The position numbers were made by a program, and so were the translations under genes. Shown here piece by piece: positions 52,996-61,673 of a stretch of DNA of 64,000 nt. Positions within the stretch are counted from its first letter, which is position 1, and the number at the start of each line of letters is the position of its first letter. Below the pieces are notes generated by a model. The model made no database searches. It was not told the origin of the DNA and worked only from the letters and a program-made list of their open reading frames with translations. Source of the stretch: Candidatus Pelagibacter sp. (lineage in GTDB: Bacteria > Pseudomonadota > Alphaproteobacteria > Pelagibacterales > Pelagibacteraceae); the NCBI GenBank assembly GCA_028099475.1, contig JAOHHF010000002.1, positions 5,514-69,513 of the forward strand. Reading direction: 5' to 3'.

Positions 52996-53071
52996 TAGAA
53001 AATAACTGAACATTTAGAATAGTTAAAAAATTCTGTACGTCTCTTTAATTATAATAATTTAAGGAGAATAA

Positions 53072-53617
53072 ATGCAGACACTAAGCAAGAAAACATTAGC
53101 TAATAGACTTAATTCAAAAAAATCAACAGGACCAAAGTCTTTAGCTGGTAAAAGAAAATCAAGTTTAAATTCCATCAAACATGGTTTGTATGGAGAAAAG
53201 ATAGCAATCATTGGTGAAAATGTTGATGAGATCAATGATATTATTGAACGATTAGTTAAAGAGTTAAAACCAATTGGGATTAATCAAGAAATAATCGTTT
53301 CAAAAATGGTTGATCTTGCCATTCGATTAAGAAGAATTCCTTTATTAGAAGCAGGAGTACTTAATCATGAAATGCAAGAGTATGAGGCTGATAAATATAA
53401 AGAAGATATAGCTGAAGTCGTAGGCGGAGGAGATAAAAAAACCATGATGCTATCCTCAAATGTAATCGTTAGGAAATCAGGGCTTTCATTTGCAAGAGAT
53501 TGTAATAGTGGCAGTGCTATTTTAAAGCTTAACACCATTGAAGACAAACTGCTCTCAAAATACTTCAAACTATTAGAAATTTTAAAAAGACTTCAAAAAA
53601 AGAAAGGAGCCCTATAA
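53072..53617 (+). CDS. Hypothetical protein with STGPKS-AGK-HGL signature
   Basis: A 181-residue protein with the N-terminal pattern NRLNSKKSTGPKSLAGKRKS and NSIKHGLYG, a signature I recognise from scattered bacterial proteins of unknown function, then a helical region. taaggagaataa precedes the start. The next gene starts on its stop base. Confidence 0.6.
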   Translation: MQTLSKKTLANRLNSKKSTGPKSLAGKRKSSLNSIKHGLYGEKIAIIGENVDEINDIIERLVKELKPIGINQEIIVSKMVDLAIRLRRIPLLEAGVLNHEMQEYEADKYKEDIAEVVGGGDKKTMMLSSNVIVRKSGLSFARDCNSGSAILKLNTIEDKLLSKYFKLLEILKRLQKKKGAL

Positions 53618-54072
53618 TGAAAAAAAAATATAGTGCTCGACTTAAAGTATCCAAATCTCGCAAAAGTAAACTTGGTAAAACGAAGCCAAACTTTAACAAA
53701 ATGGTTAAAGATCAATGTAAACGTTTTGAGCAATTGGGTGAAAAAAAAATTGGTGAAACGAAGCCAAATTTAGACGCACCAACTTTAAATATTGAGCTTA
53801 AGGAAGTTGAGAAAATTGATGTTAAATCTGATCATGAAATTGAACTTGAAAAATATCAACAGCAGAGAAGACTTGAGCGAGAGGCTTATATTAAAAAGGA
53901 GAGGGAAAAAGAAAATACTATTAAATTCGAAATTGTCTCACCTATTAGAAAAGACCCTAGTAGAGGAATGAAATTTGTTAGTTGTAATAATGAGCCAATT
54001 AATAGAGGAAGATTAGGTCATTCTAAGACTTTTTTAAAAGATATTAAAAAACCTAAGACTTATTACTGGTAA
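53617..54072 (+). CDS. Basic hypothetical protein
   Basis: A 151-residue lysine-rich, probably partly disordered protein. It contains an imperfect internal repeat (KLGKTKPNFNK / KIGETKPNLDA) and a charged helix (ELEKYQQQRRLEREAYIKKE). No family recognised. Overlaps the previous gene by one base. Confidence 0.55.
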   Translation: MKKKYSARLKVSKSRKSKLGKTKPNFNKMVKDQCKRFEQLGEKKIGETKPNLDAPTLNIELKEVEKIDVKSDHEIELEKYQQQRRLEREAYIKKEREKENTIKFEIVSPIRKDPSRGMKFVSCNNEPINRGRLGHSKTFLKDIKKPKTYYW

Positions 54073-54115
54073 TGAGAGGTTGAGAATGTTTAAATATTCA
54101 TTTAAAATATAAATT

Positions 54116-55228
54116 ATGCTAACTTATATTATTCCATTTATTATCTTGATTTTAGTTGTGGTATTTATCCACGAGTATGGTCACTATTATTTTGCAAGAA
54201 AATATGGGGTTGGGGTTACTGATTTCTCAATTGGTTTTGGTAAAGAAATATTTGGTTGGAATGATAAATCAGGTACCAGATGGAAGATCTGTTGGATCCC
54301 ACTTGGAGGATACGTCAAATTTTTTGGGGACCGTAATGTGTTTTCGCAGGCTGATCATGAAAAAATATTAAAACAATATAATAAAGAAGATCAAGAAAAG
54401 TTATTTGTTATAAAGCCTTTATATCAAAGAGCTTTAATAGTATTTGGTGGGCCTTTAGCTAATTTTTTATTAGCGATAGCAATATTCTTTTGTATTTATA
54501 CTTTTGTTGGTAAAGATTTTACCCCAGCAATGATCACCGAAGTTCAAAAAGATAGTCCTGCAATGGTTGGAGGGCTAAAAGATAATGATGTTATTCTAGA
54601 AATTGATGGCAATAAAGTTGAAAGCATCATGGATGTATCAAAGTTTATTACAACATCTATAGGAGAAATTATTGATTTTAAAGTTGAACGATTAGATCAA
54701 GAATATTTGATAAAAGTTAAACCCAATATTGTCTTTAGTGAAGATAATTTAGGTAATATGATTAACAAGAGAATGGTCGGCATCAAGCTTGGAGCTGTTA
54801 ACAATGAAATTAATCATGTTAAATTAGGACCTGCTCAAGCAATCATTCATTCAGTAAAAGAGGTGTATTTTGTCAGTGCCTCTTCACTTAAATATATAGG
54901 TAGCATGATTAAAGGAAGTGGGGACACTTCTCAATTAGGTGGCCCTATTCGAATTGCAAAAATTACTGGTCAAGTTGCAGAAATTGGGATCTTGCCTTTT
55001 ATCTCTATAATGGCTTATATTTCAATTAGCCTTGGTTTAATTAACTTATTTCCAATACCAATGTTGGATGGGGGACACTTAATGTTTTATGCATTTGAGA
55101 AGGTTTTAGGACGTCCTTTATCACAGAAAACACAGGAAGGTTTTTTTCGAATCGGAATGTTTTTGTTGGTATCATTGATGTTTTTTACAACCTTTAATGA
55201 CCTAAAAGACTTAGGTTTGTTCAATTAA
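54116..55228 (+). CDS. rseP: RIP metalloprotease (site-2 protease)
   Basis: A 370-residue membrane protease. Zinc site HEYGH at residues 19-23, one PDZ domain at about 125-195 (DSPAMVGGLKDNDVILEIDG), and the C-terminal motif NLFPIPMLDGGHLM. It would cleave anti-sigma factors or remnant signal peptides inside the membrane. In many proteobacteria it sits beside bamA; here an accessory region lies upstream and HU downstream. Confidence 0.93.
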   Translation: MLTYIIPFIILILVVVFIHEYGHYYFARKYGVGVTDFSIGFGKEIFGWNDKSGTRWKICWIPLGGYVKFFGDRNVFSQADHEKILKQYNKEDQEKLFVIKPLYQRALIVFGGPLANFLLAIAIFFCIYTFVGKDFTPAMITEVQKDSPAMVGGLKDNDVILEIDGNKVESIMDVSKFITTSIGEIIDFKVERLDQEYLIKVKPNIVFSEDNLGNMINKRMVGIKLGAVNNEINHVKLGPAQAIIHSVKEVYFVSASSLKYIGSMIKGSGDTSQLGGPIRIAKITGQVAEIGILPFISIMAYISISLGLINLFPIPMLDGGHLMFYAFEKVLGRPLSQKTQEGFFRIGMFLLVSLMFFTTFNDLKDLGLFN

Positions 55229-55385
55229 TTACAGGTTTATTAACATTAAAAAAGTAAGTAAAATCAATACTTATTTAATAAATTACAACATATTGTATCT
55301 TAAAAAATTTAAGACACTAAAAAAAAGCTTGATTTACTAGGGTTTATGACAAGTATGGAAATTAACCAACAAAACCGGAGCTAAA

Positions 55386-55661
55386 ATGAACAAAAAACAA
55401 CTAATTGCACAGCTTTCAGGCTCTTTAAATTTGAGCAAAGCCGATGCTGAGAGAACATTTGATACAATTACCAACACTATTTTAGATGCACTAAAAGGTG
55501 ATGATTCAGTAAAAATCGCTGGATTTGGTACATATAAAGTAGCTAAGAGAAAAGCTAGAGTTGGAAGAAACCCTAGAACAGGTGAACAAATCCAAATCGC
55601 TGCTTCTCAAAAAGTAAAATTCTTACCTGCAAAAGCTTTAAAAGAAGTATTCAATAAGTAA
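55386..55661 (+). CDS. HU-family DNA-binding protein
   Basis: A 91-residue histone-like protein. Typical features: MNKKQLIAQLSGSLNLSKADAER start, VKIAGFGTYKVAKRKARVGRNPRTGE beta-arm with the conserved Arg/Pro, and C-terminal AKALKEVFN. It bends and compacts DNA. It is monocistronic: a 157-base upstream gap and a terminator downstream. Confidence 0.95.
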   Translation: MNKKQLIAQLSGSLNLSKADAERTFDTITNTILDALKGDDSVKIAGFGTYKVAKRKARVGRNPRTGEQIQIAASQKVKFLPAKALKEVFNK

Positions 55662-55672
55662 TTATTTTTTCT

Positions 55673-55710
55673 AACAGCCCTAACGAATTAAAAAACGTTT
55701 AGGGCTGTTT
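55673..55710 (+). terminator. Rho-independent terminator after HU
   Basis: AACAGCCCTAA(CG) and (CG)TTTAGGGCTGTT make a stem of about 12 bp with one bulged A and a short A/T loop, ending in TTTC. It starts 12 bases after the HU stop codon. Confidence 0.8.
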
Positions 55711-55802
55711 CTATATGCAAATACTGCATACCTATTTTTCCTGATCAACGTTAGTTTTTAATATTTAAAAATTTATAAGTCATAACCTTAACAGGAGGTT
55801 TT

Positions 55803-57104
55803 ATGACTAAATTAATAAAGAAATTAACTGCACCAGTACTTAGTTTAATATTTTTACTAAACATGAGTAGTGCAGGTATGGCAGAGACAACAGTGTCTGC
55901 CGAAGTGGGGTTTATTTTTAATACTCTATTGTTTTTAATTTGTGGTTTCCTTGTCATGTTTATGGCTGCAGGTTTTGCAATGCTTGAATCTGGTATGGTA
56001 ACATCAAAAAGTGTATCGGTAATTTGTGCAAAAAATATAGGTTTATTTTCAATTGCTGGAATAATGTTTTGGCTAGTAGGTTATAATTTAGCTTACGGAA
56101 TTCCAGAAGGTGGATTTATAGGTAGTTTTATACCTTGGTCAGACTCTAGTGCAATTGACACAGGGTATTCGGATGGATCTGATTGGTATTTCCAAATGGT
56201 ATTTTGTGCAACTACAGTTTCAATTGTATCAGGAGCTATGGCTGAAAGAATTAAATTATGGCCATTCTTTTTATTTGCAGCAATTTTATCAGGAATTTTA
56301 TATCCAATCGTAATGGGTTGGCAGTGGGGTGGAGGCTGGTTAGCTGAAATCGGTTTCTCTGATTTTGCTGGATCGACTTTAGTACACTCAACTGGAGGTG
56401 CAGCAGCACTTGCAGGAGCAATTATTATTGGACCAAGACTTGGAAGATTTACAAAGTCTGGAGCTCCAGCTCCTATTAAACCATTTGCAGCTTCATCCAT
56501 TCCATTAGTAACCCTTGGGGTATTTGTTTTATGGTTAGGTTGGTTTGGTTTCAATGGTGGATCACAACTAGCTATGGGAACTGCTGATGATGCAATTGCT
56601 GTATCACAAATCTTTATAAATACATTTTTAGCTGGCGCAGGTGGAGTTATGGCTGCAGCAGTAGTTACAAGATTAGGATTTGGAAAAACAGATGTTGTCC
56701 AAATGTTAAACGGATGTATTGGTGGATTAGTTGCAATTACAGCAGAACCTTTATTGCCATCACCTTTAGCTGCAATTTTAATTGGTGCAGTAGGTGGTAT
56801 AATTGTTGTCTATGGTACTAAACTATTATTCTCATTAAAAATTGATGATGTAGTTGGTGCTATTCCCGCTCACTTGTTTGCAGGGATTTGGGGAACGTTA
56901 ATTGTTCCAGCAACAAATCCAGATGCTTCATTCAGCGCTCAATTAATCGGTGTACTTGCAGTCAATATATTTATTTTCATAGTGGCTTATATTGTATGGT
57001 CGATTATGAAAGCAACTGTTGGTCTTAGATTAAGCAAAGAAGCTGAGGTTAAAGGAACAGACGTTTCTGAAACAGGTGTAATTGCATACGCAATACGTGA
57101 CTAA
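55803..57104 (+). CDS. amt: Ammonium transporter
   Basis: A 433-residue Amt/MEP protein with a signal-like N terminus (LSLIFLLNMSSAGMA) and 11 membrane spans. Key residues: twin-His pore sites in TLVHSTGGAAALAG and IPAHLFAGIWGTL, and the periplasmic gate region VFCATTVSIVSGAMAER. aggaggtttt precedes the ATG. No glnK/PII gene is adjacent. Two hairpins follow. Confidence 0.95.
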   Translation: MTKLIKKLTAPVLSLIFLLNMSSAGMAETTVSAEVGFIFNTLLFLICGFLVMFMAAGFAMLESGMVTSKSVSVICAKNIGLFSIAGIMFWLVGYNLAYGIPEGGFIGSFIPWSDSSAIDTGYSDGSDWYFQMVFCATTVSIVSGAMAERIKLWPFFLFAAILSGILYPIVMGWQWGGGWLAEIGFSDFAGSTLVHSTGGAAALAGAIIIGPRLGRFTKSGAPAPIKPFAASSIPLVTLGVFVLWLGWFGFNGGSQLAMGTADDAIAVSQIFINTFLAGAGGVMAAAVVTRLGFGKTDVVQMLNGCIGGLVAITAEPLLPSPLAAILIGAVGGIIVVYGTKLLFSLKIDDVVGAIPAHLFAGIWGTLIVPATNPDASFSAQLIGVLAVNIFIFIVAYIVWSIMKATVGLRLSKEAEVKGTDVSETGVIAYAIRD

Positions 57105-57116
57105 ATTGTGCACAAT

Positions 57117-57164
57117 TAAGAGGTTCTTCGATCTCCATTTTGTTATCTCTCGAAGAGCCTCTTA
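57117..57164 (+). terminator. First hairpin after amt
   Basis: TAAGAGG-TCTTCGA and TCGAAGA-CCTCTTA (57117-57131 with 57150-57164) form a stem of about 14 bp with one internal mismatch. It follows a perfect 14-bp palindrome, AATTGTGCACAATT at 57104-57117, which begins in the amt stop codon. No T run, but it lies directly before a second, classic terminator. Confidence 0.65.
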
Positions 57165-57202
57165 AAAATAGAATAACTATCTCTCTCGTTTAGTTTAATT
57201 GA

Positions 57203-57230
57203 GGCCTCTTAGAAATAAGGGGCCTTTTTT
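57203..57230 (+). terminator. Rho-independent terminator for amt
   Basis: GGCCTCTTA (57203-57211), GAAA tetraloop, TAAGGGGCC (57216-57224) followed by six T (57225-57230). It is on the amt strand and touches the stop codon of the convergent bcp gene. Confidence 0.88.
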
Positions 57231-57696
57231 ATTTTTTTGAAATATTTTTTAGAGTTTTTAAAACTTCTTTTGCGTGATCTTTAACTTTAACGTTCTCCCA
57301 GATTTTTATAATTTTACCATGTTTATCAATTAAAAACGTAGTTCTTATAATTCCCATAAACTCTCGTCCCATAAACTTTTTCTTACCCCAGACTTTATAT
57401 TTCTTAAGAACGTTCAATTCTTCATCAGCTAATAAGTCAAATTTTATCTTATATTTATCTCTAAATTTATCGTGACTTTTTAAACTATCTTTTGAAATAC
57501 CATAAACTTCGCAATCTAATTTTTTAAATTTAGAGAGTAATTTGTTAAAATCATTAGTTTCAACGGTGCATCCTGGAGTATCATCTTTGGGATAAAAATA
57601 AATAACAACATATTTACCAACTGAATCCTTAAGAGCATAATTATCTTTTGTAGTTGATGGAAGTTTAAAATCGGGAGCTTTAGTATTAATTTTCAC
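57229..57696 (-). CDS. bcp: Thiol peroxidase, Bcp/PrxQ type
   Basis: A 155-residue peroxiredoxin that reduces H2O2 and organic hydroperoxides. The peroxidatic cysteine is C43 in PKDDTPGCTVE. The usual resolving Cys five residues later is absent (Asn instead); the only other cysteine is C62 in LDCEVYG, so recycling probably differs from E. coli Bcp. It ends inside the amt terminator. Confidence 0.92.
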   Translation of the reverse strand: MKINTKAPDFKLPSTTKDNYALKDSVGKYVVIYFYPKDDTPGCTVETNDFNKLLSKFKKLDCEVYGISKDSLKSHDKFRDKYKIKFDLLADEELNVLKKYKVWGKKKFMGREFMGIIRTTFLIDKHGKIIKIWENVKVKDHAKEVLKTLKNISKK

Positions 57697-57699
57697 AAT

Positions 57700-58713
57700 C
57701 TAATATTTGTTTTTATTCCAAATATTTACCCAGTCTTTAAGTGGTGATAAGCCATATATTGAATTGATATTAGCAAGATGTAGGCTCAATGATGGCATAG
57801 GTGAAAAACAGTGTATTTTTTTATATAATTCATGAAGCGGTTTTTCATAAGGGTCATAATTATTTAAAAACATATCTTCATAATAATTCCAATATTTCTT
57901 TAATGTTTGTTTTGATATTAAGTACGTACATAAACTTTGATCAATTAGCCTCCAATGTTTTTTAAAACCAATAAAGTTTTTAGTATTTTCAGTTTTAACA
58001 TATAGATAAGGGTAGTCAGTAGAGCAAAGAACAATTTCATCGTTAAGTTGTGATGTTATTTTTTGATAAGTATATATCATTTCAATAAAAGCATCATCTT
58101 CATGCACATAATCATCTTCAACAAAATATAATAGATCGAATTCAGATTGTAATGCAAATTCCTTTGATTGAATAATGTGAGAATTGTGAGCTAACATTCT
58201 CTGATTATTCTGAAAATTCATTCTTTTTTCATATTTTGAAATATCAAGATTACTTATTTCAAAAGAAACACTATATTTTTCACATATGTCTTTTATTTGA
58301 TTAATTGTATCTTGCTGAGAATTGTCATCAATAATTTTTAAAAAAACCTTAAAGTTTTTAAACTCATTTTTTATAATGTTTATGTTTCGACAGATCGAAA
58401 CTAGTGATCTTAGAGTATATTCTTTTTTTGCACTTTCAAAAATACGTTTCTTATTTTGACTTAAAAGCTTATTTTCATTGGTAAAAGATCTAAAAATAAT
58501 TAGTAAACTTTCAATTTTTCTTGTTACTGTTACCTCACCTAAAGGAAGTGAAATGCTTTTACTGTTTAAATCATTTAGATTGTCATTTATTTTTTTATTA
58601 TTTGTAGGAATAGTAAGGTTGTTTTGGTCAATAATTTCATAACCCAATTTCCTTATAATTTTAATGATATTTTTTTTAAAAAAATAATTTTTTTTAATTT
58701 GAATTTTTTTCAT
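57700..58713 (-). CDS. Glycosyltransferase-like protein
   Basis: A 337-residue protein with GT-A features: FLKIIDDNSQQDTINQIKDI (~nucleotide-sugar side) and a DXD-like acidic stretch YFVEDDYVHEDDAF near residue 215. Very AT-rich with long A/T runs, as is common for surface-glycan genes. It follows the FkbM-type gene by ten bases and is four bases from bcp. Substrate unknown. Confidence 0.65.
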   Translation of the reverse strand: MKKIQIKKNYFFKKNIIKIIRKLGYEIIDQNNLTIPTNNKKINDNLNDLNSKSISLPLGEVTVTRKIESLLIIFRSFTNENKLLSQNKKRIFESAKKEYTLRSLVSICRNINIIKNEFKNFKVFLKIIDDNSQQDTINQIKDICEKYSVSFEISNLDISKYEKRMNFQNNQRMLAHNSHIIQSKEFALQSEFDLLYFVEDDYVHEDDAFIEMIYTYQKITSQLNDEIVLCSTDYPYLYVKTENTKNFIGFKKHWRLIDQSLCTYLISKQTLKKYWNYYEDMFLNNYDPYEKPLHELYKKIHCFSPMPSLSLHLANINSIYGLSPLKDWVNIWNKNKY

Positions 58714-58723
58714 ATTTTAGATT

Positions 58724-59500
58724 TTATCTAAATTTAAGTATAATGTCTTTATTTCTTTTAACACTGGGATAATCAAGATTTTTAATTGGATAATTATAAT
58801 TATTTTTTTTTTGAAACTTATAAAACTTTGAATTTAGAAAAGTTATTTCTATAGCATAAGGCAACCCATATCTATCGAGTTTACTTATATTATTTCCATG
58901 AATATGAATAATTTTAAGATCTTTATTTTGACTCACAAAATTATAAATTTTTTGTAAATTTTTTTTAACTGAGTGAAATTCAACTATTAAACAATTAATT
59001 TTTTTTTGATTTTTTTTGATATCTTTTAAGACATCGTATTCTTCTCCCTCAATATCAACTTTAAGCAAAATATTCCTCTTATTATTAAGAATTTTATCAA
59101 TTGTAATTTCTTTATTATGTAATTTTTTTTTCCCAATTTTGATCTTAAAATGTTTATTTTTTTTTTTAAAAAATAAAACATAGTCAAAATATCTAAATAT
59201 ATTTTTTAATTTCCATAAACTTATTTTTTTTAATAAGAAGAAATGCAAAACATCTTTTAATAGTCTTTTAACCCAAAAAGATAAATTGACAGTATGATCA
59301 TATGCTAAGACAGTTGTTTTGTTATTTCTATTTAAAAAATCTTTTTCAAAATTCCAATCGTCACTTAATCCACAAGTTATAATATATTCAATTTTACCAA
59401 TTATTCTTTTGTCAATAACATAGCCACCATCTCTTTTAGGACCCAATCTTATTAAGTTTTTTTTTGGAATAAAGACTGGTTTTATTTTTTTTGAAAGCAT
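58724..59500 (-). CDS. FkbM-like methyltransferase
   Basis: About 258 residues. The motif NILLKVDIEGEEYDVLKDI with IVEFHSVKKN is the FkbM-type SAM-methyltransferase signature; residues 20-40 (LGPKRDGGYVID) recall galactosyl/hypothetical methyltransferase starts. ATG at 59500 is used; a GTG at 59509 is possible. Likely modifies a surface sugar with its neighbour. Low GC even for this genome. Confidence 0.7.
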   Translation of the reverse strand: MLSKKIKPVFIPKKNLIRLGPKRDGGYVIDKRIIGKIEYIITCGLSDDWNFEKDFLNRNNKTTVLAYDHTVNLSFWVKRLLKDVLHFFLLKKISLWKLKNIFRYFDYVLFFKKKNKHFKIKIGKKKLHNKEITIDKILNNKRNILLKVDIEGEEYDVLKDIKKNQKKINCLIVEFHSVKKNLQKIYNFVSQNKDLKIIHIHGNNISKLDRYGLPYAIEITFLNSKFYKFQKKNNYNYPIKNLDYPSVKRNKDIILKFR

Positions 59501-59524
59501 GATAAGCACAATAGATAAACGATT

Positions 59525-59908
59525 ATGATAATAAAATCAGTACAAACTTTAGTTTCAGAAGCAATGCAAGAGATCAAAACGATAAGTGTAGATGAGGCTT
59601 TAAAAATGTTTGAAGATAATAATTGTAATTTAATTGATATTAGAGAATCCAATGAGTTAGAAAGCAATGGTAAAGTTGAAAAATCAATACATATACCTAG
59701 AGGAAAGCTTGAAATTTATTTAGATCCTAATAGTGTTTTGTTTCAACAAGGCGTCCTAGATCAAAATAAAGAAATGGTCTTATTTTGCGCTGGGGGAGTA
59801 AGATCTGCTTTAGCAGTTAAAGCTTTAAAAAATATGGGATATGAAAAAATATCACATATCGACGGTGGTTTTGGTTCAATTAGTCAAAGCAAGTTTAAAA
59901 TAGTATAA
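59525..59908 (+). CDS. Rhodanese-domain protein
   Basis: A 127-residue single-domain rhodanese. LIDIRESNELESNGKVEKSI is the substrate-side motif and LFCAGGVRSALAVKAL holds the active cysteine (C~94) in a CxxGxRS loop. It may carry persulfide sulfur. Starts 24 bases from the divergent FkbM-like gene. Confidence 0.88.
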   Translation: MIIKSVQTLVSEAMQEIKTISVDEALKMFEDNNCNLIDIRESNELESNGKVEKSIHIPRGKLEIYLDPNSVLFQQGVLDQNKEMVLFCAGGVRSALAVKALKNMGYEKISHIDGGFGSISQSKFKIV

Positions 59909-59909
59909 T

Positions 59910-60482
59910 TTAACTTAATTCTTCTAAAGCATACTCGAGACGATCTTGCCCCCAGAAAATTTTATTATTAACAATAAAAGTTGGAGCACCAAACACTTCT
60001 TTATCAAAAGCATCATTTGTTAATTCTTTTAATTCATCTTTAGTTGATTGTTTTTTAATTTTATCAAAAAAGAATTCATTATCTATTTTTAGATTGTCTA
60101 ACAATTTTGAAAATTCCTGTTCAGAAGATAAGTCTAAATTATCTCTCCAATAAGCATTAAAAAAAATATCTAAGTATTTTTCTTTTTGAATATCATCAAC
60201 ACATAAATATCCACGCATTATTGAAAGCGAATTTATTGGAAACTTTGAATTCCATATAAAAGAAACATCATTTTTTTTTGAAACTAACACACAATCATTC
60301 TGCATATTTTTCATTTTATATTTATTAAACGCGGGTGCAGTTATTCCGGCTAGATTATGAAGACCTCCAAGTAAGATGGGTTTATAGATAAATTTAATAT
60401 CTTTAATTTTTTGGATTTTTTTATGTGCGATGTATGCGTAAGGACTAATTATATCAAAATAAAAATCTATATGACTACTCAT
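59910..60482 (-). CDS. 2-hydroxychromene-2-carboxylate isomerase family (DsbA/GST-kappa fold)
   Basis: A 190-residue thioredoxin-fold protein. It starts IDFYFDIISPYAYIAHKKI, with Ser in the position used by HCCA isomerases and GST-kappa rather than CxxC, and ends GAPTFIVNNKIFWGQDRLEYAL. It may isomerise aromatic breakdown products using glutathione; the real substrate is unknown. Overlaps the upstream gene by eight bases. Confidence 0.85.
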   Translation of the reverse strand: MSSHIDFYFDIISPYAYIAHKKIQKIKDIKFIYKPILLGGLHNLAGITAPAFNKYKMKNMQNDCVLVSKKNDVSFIWNSKFPINSLSIMRGYLCVDDIQKEKYLDIFFNAYWRDNLDLSSEQEFSKLLDNLKIDNEFFFDKIKKQSTKDELKELTNDAFDKEVFGAPTFIVNNKIFWGQDRLEYALEELS

Positions 60483-60948
60483 ATAAATTCATTCTTTTTG
60501 CATAGAAAATTCTAATAATCCAATAAATGAATAAGCCAATCGGTCCAATTAGATAAGTAATGATTAAAGGAACGGCTAATAAGATTTTGTTGATATAAAA
60601 TTTTTCAGCATCTTTTACAATCCAGCCTCCTAAAAATAAATTTATTGCAACAAAGTGTGTCCAGAAAATCATCAAATATAAATGACTCTCAAACAACCTG
60701 GATAGCTCAACTAACCCAAGGTAAAGAGTAAAATTACCAATAAAATCATAATTAAGTTGATATGATTTATATAAAGTAAAAATATAAGCTCCACTTAAAA
60801 TTAAAATTGGAAAAATTGATGTTACGAAATATCTACATAGATGTGATTTAGGAAAAAATATTAATATGAACCAGAATGGTAACACACCTAAATTGACCCA
60901 CATATAAAGGGTTTCAATAGTAAAATAAGTATAAATTTGTTCGATCAT
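60475..60948 (-). CDS. ABA4-like (DUF4281) membrane protein
   Basis: A 157-residue, four- to five-span membrane protein with the family elements NLGVLPFWFILIFFPKS, a HLYLMIFWTHFVAINLFLGGW span and GPIGLFIYWIIR. The plant homologue ABA4 acts in neoxanthin synthesis; the bacterial role is unknown. It shares eight bases with the isomerase gene and is divergent from recX. Confidence 0.82.
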   Translation of the reverse strand: MIEQIYTYFTIETLYMWVNLGVLPFWFILIFFPKSHLCRYFVTSIFPILILSGAYIFTLYKSYQLNYDFIGNFTLYLGLVELSRLFESHLYLMIFWTHFVAINLFLGGWIVKDAEKFYINKILLAVPLIITYLIGPIGLFIYWIIRIFYAKRMNLYE

Positions 60949-60974
60949 TTAAATATATTATATAAAATCTAAGC

Positions 60975-61538
60975 ATGATTCCTATAAGAAATAGAAAAAA
61001 AACACTCCAAGTAACTGTTGAGGAAATGAGAAATTTCTCATTCGCATATGTAGAAAAATATGCCCCTTCAAAACAACAGCTTAAAACCTATTTATTGAAA
61101 AAATATATGAAACTCTCATCATCTGATGTTAGAAAAAAGGATGTAAATAAATTAATTGATATCGTTTTATCTGATCTTGAGAAAAATAAATTTATTAATG
61201 ATCAATTTTATTCTGAAAGCAAAGCAAAAAGCATGATCCAAAGAGGGAATTCTATCAATAAAATTAGAAACTATTTGATTGGAAAAGGTATTCATGATGA
61301 ATTTATTAAAGATACCGTAGATAAAATTAAAGAAGATAACTCTGATCAAGATTTTTTTTCAGCTATAAAAATTTGTAAGAAAAAAAGAATAGGGCCAGCA
61401 AGAGCTGAGGATAATAGACCTTTATTTTATAAAAAAGATATTTCTTTACTTGCAAGGAATGGATTTGATTTTGAGACTTCAAGAAAAGTTATGGATATAG
61501 AAAAAGATGAGTATCTTAAAATAATTAATTTACTTTGA
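60975..61538 (+). CDS. recX: RecX-type regulatory protein
   Basis: A 187-residue all-helical protein of the RecX family, which modulates RecA filaments. Seen: YVEKYAPSKQQLKTYLLKKY, FINDQFYSESKAKSMIQRGNSINKIRNYLIGKGI and a C-terminal ARNGFDFETSRKVMD. It is not next to recA here. The small minus-strand ORF overlaps its last nine bases. Confidence 0.85.
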   Translation: MIPIRNRKKTLQVTVEEMRNFSFAYVEKYAPSKQQLKTYLLKKYMKLSSSDVRKKDVNKLIDIVLSDLEKNKFINDQFYSESKAKSMIQRGNSINKIRNYLIGKGIHDEFIKDTVDKIKEDNSDQDFFSAIKICKKKRIGPARAEDNRPLFYKKDISLLARNGFDFETSRKVMDIEKDEYLKIINLL

Positions 61539-61673
61539 TTTTTTGTCTTTCTCATCTTCAACCAGGTTATTAATCTTATTTCTTATATAGTTTTTAACAA
61601 ATACAAATACTAATAAGCCAAAAATTGAAACTGAAATTATTATAATTAATATTATTCTTAATTGTTCATCCAT
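61530..61673 (-). CDS. Small single-span membrane protein, hypothetical
   Basis: A 47-residue ORF with one long span (IILIIIISVSIFGLLVFVFV) and a charged tail ending DEKDKKSK. Its ATG overlaps the stop of the CysQ-type gene (TAATG), which strongly suggests coupled translation. No family assigned. Confidence 0.65.
   Translation of the reverse strand: MDEQLRIILIIIISVSIFGLLVFVFVKNYIRNKINNLVEDEKDKKSK

Noticed and set aside
56093..56554. 153-codon antisense ORF in amt
   Set aside because: Shadow of the well-supported ammonium transporter with no family resemblance of its own.
57104..57117. 14-bp palindrome at the amt stop codon as an operator
   Set aside because: It sits at the 3' end of amt, before two terminators, with no promoter for a downstream gene; probably part of the terminator structure or chance.
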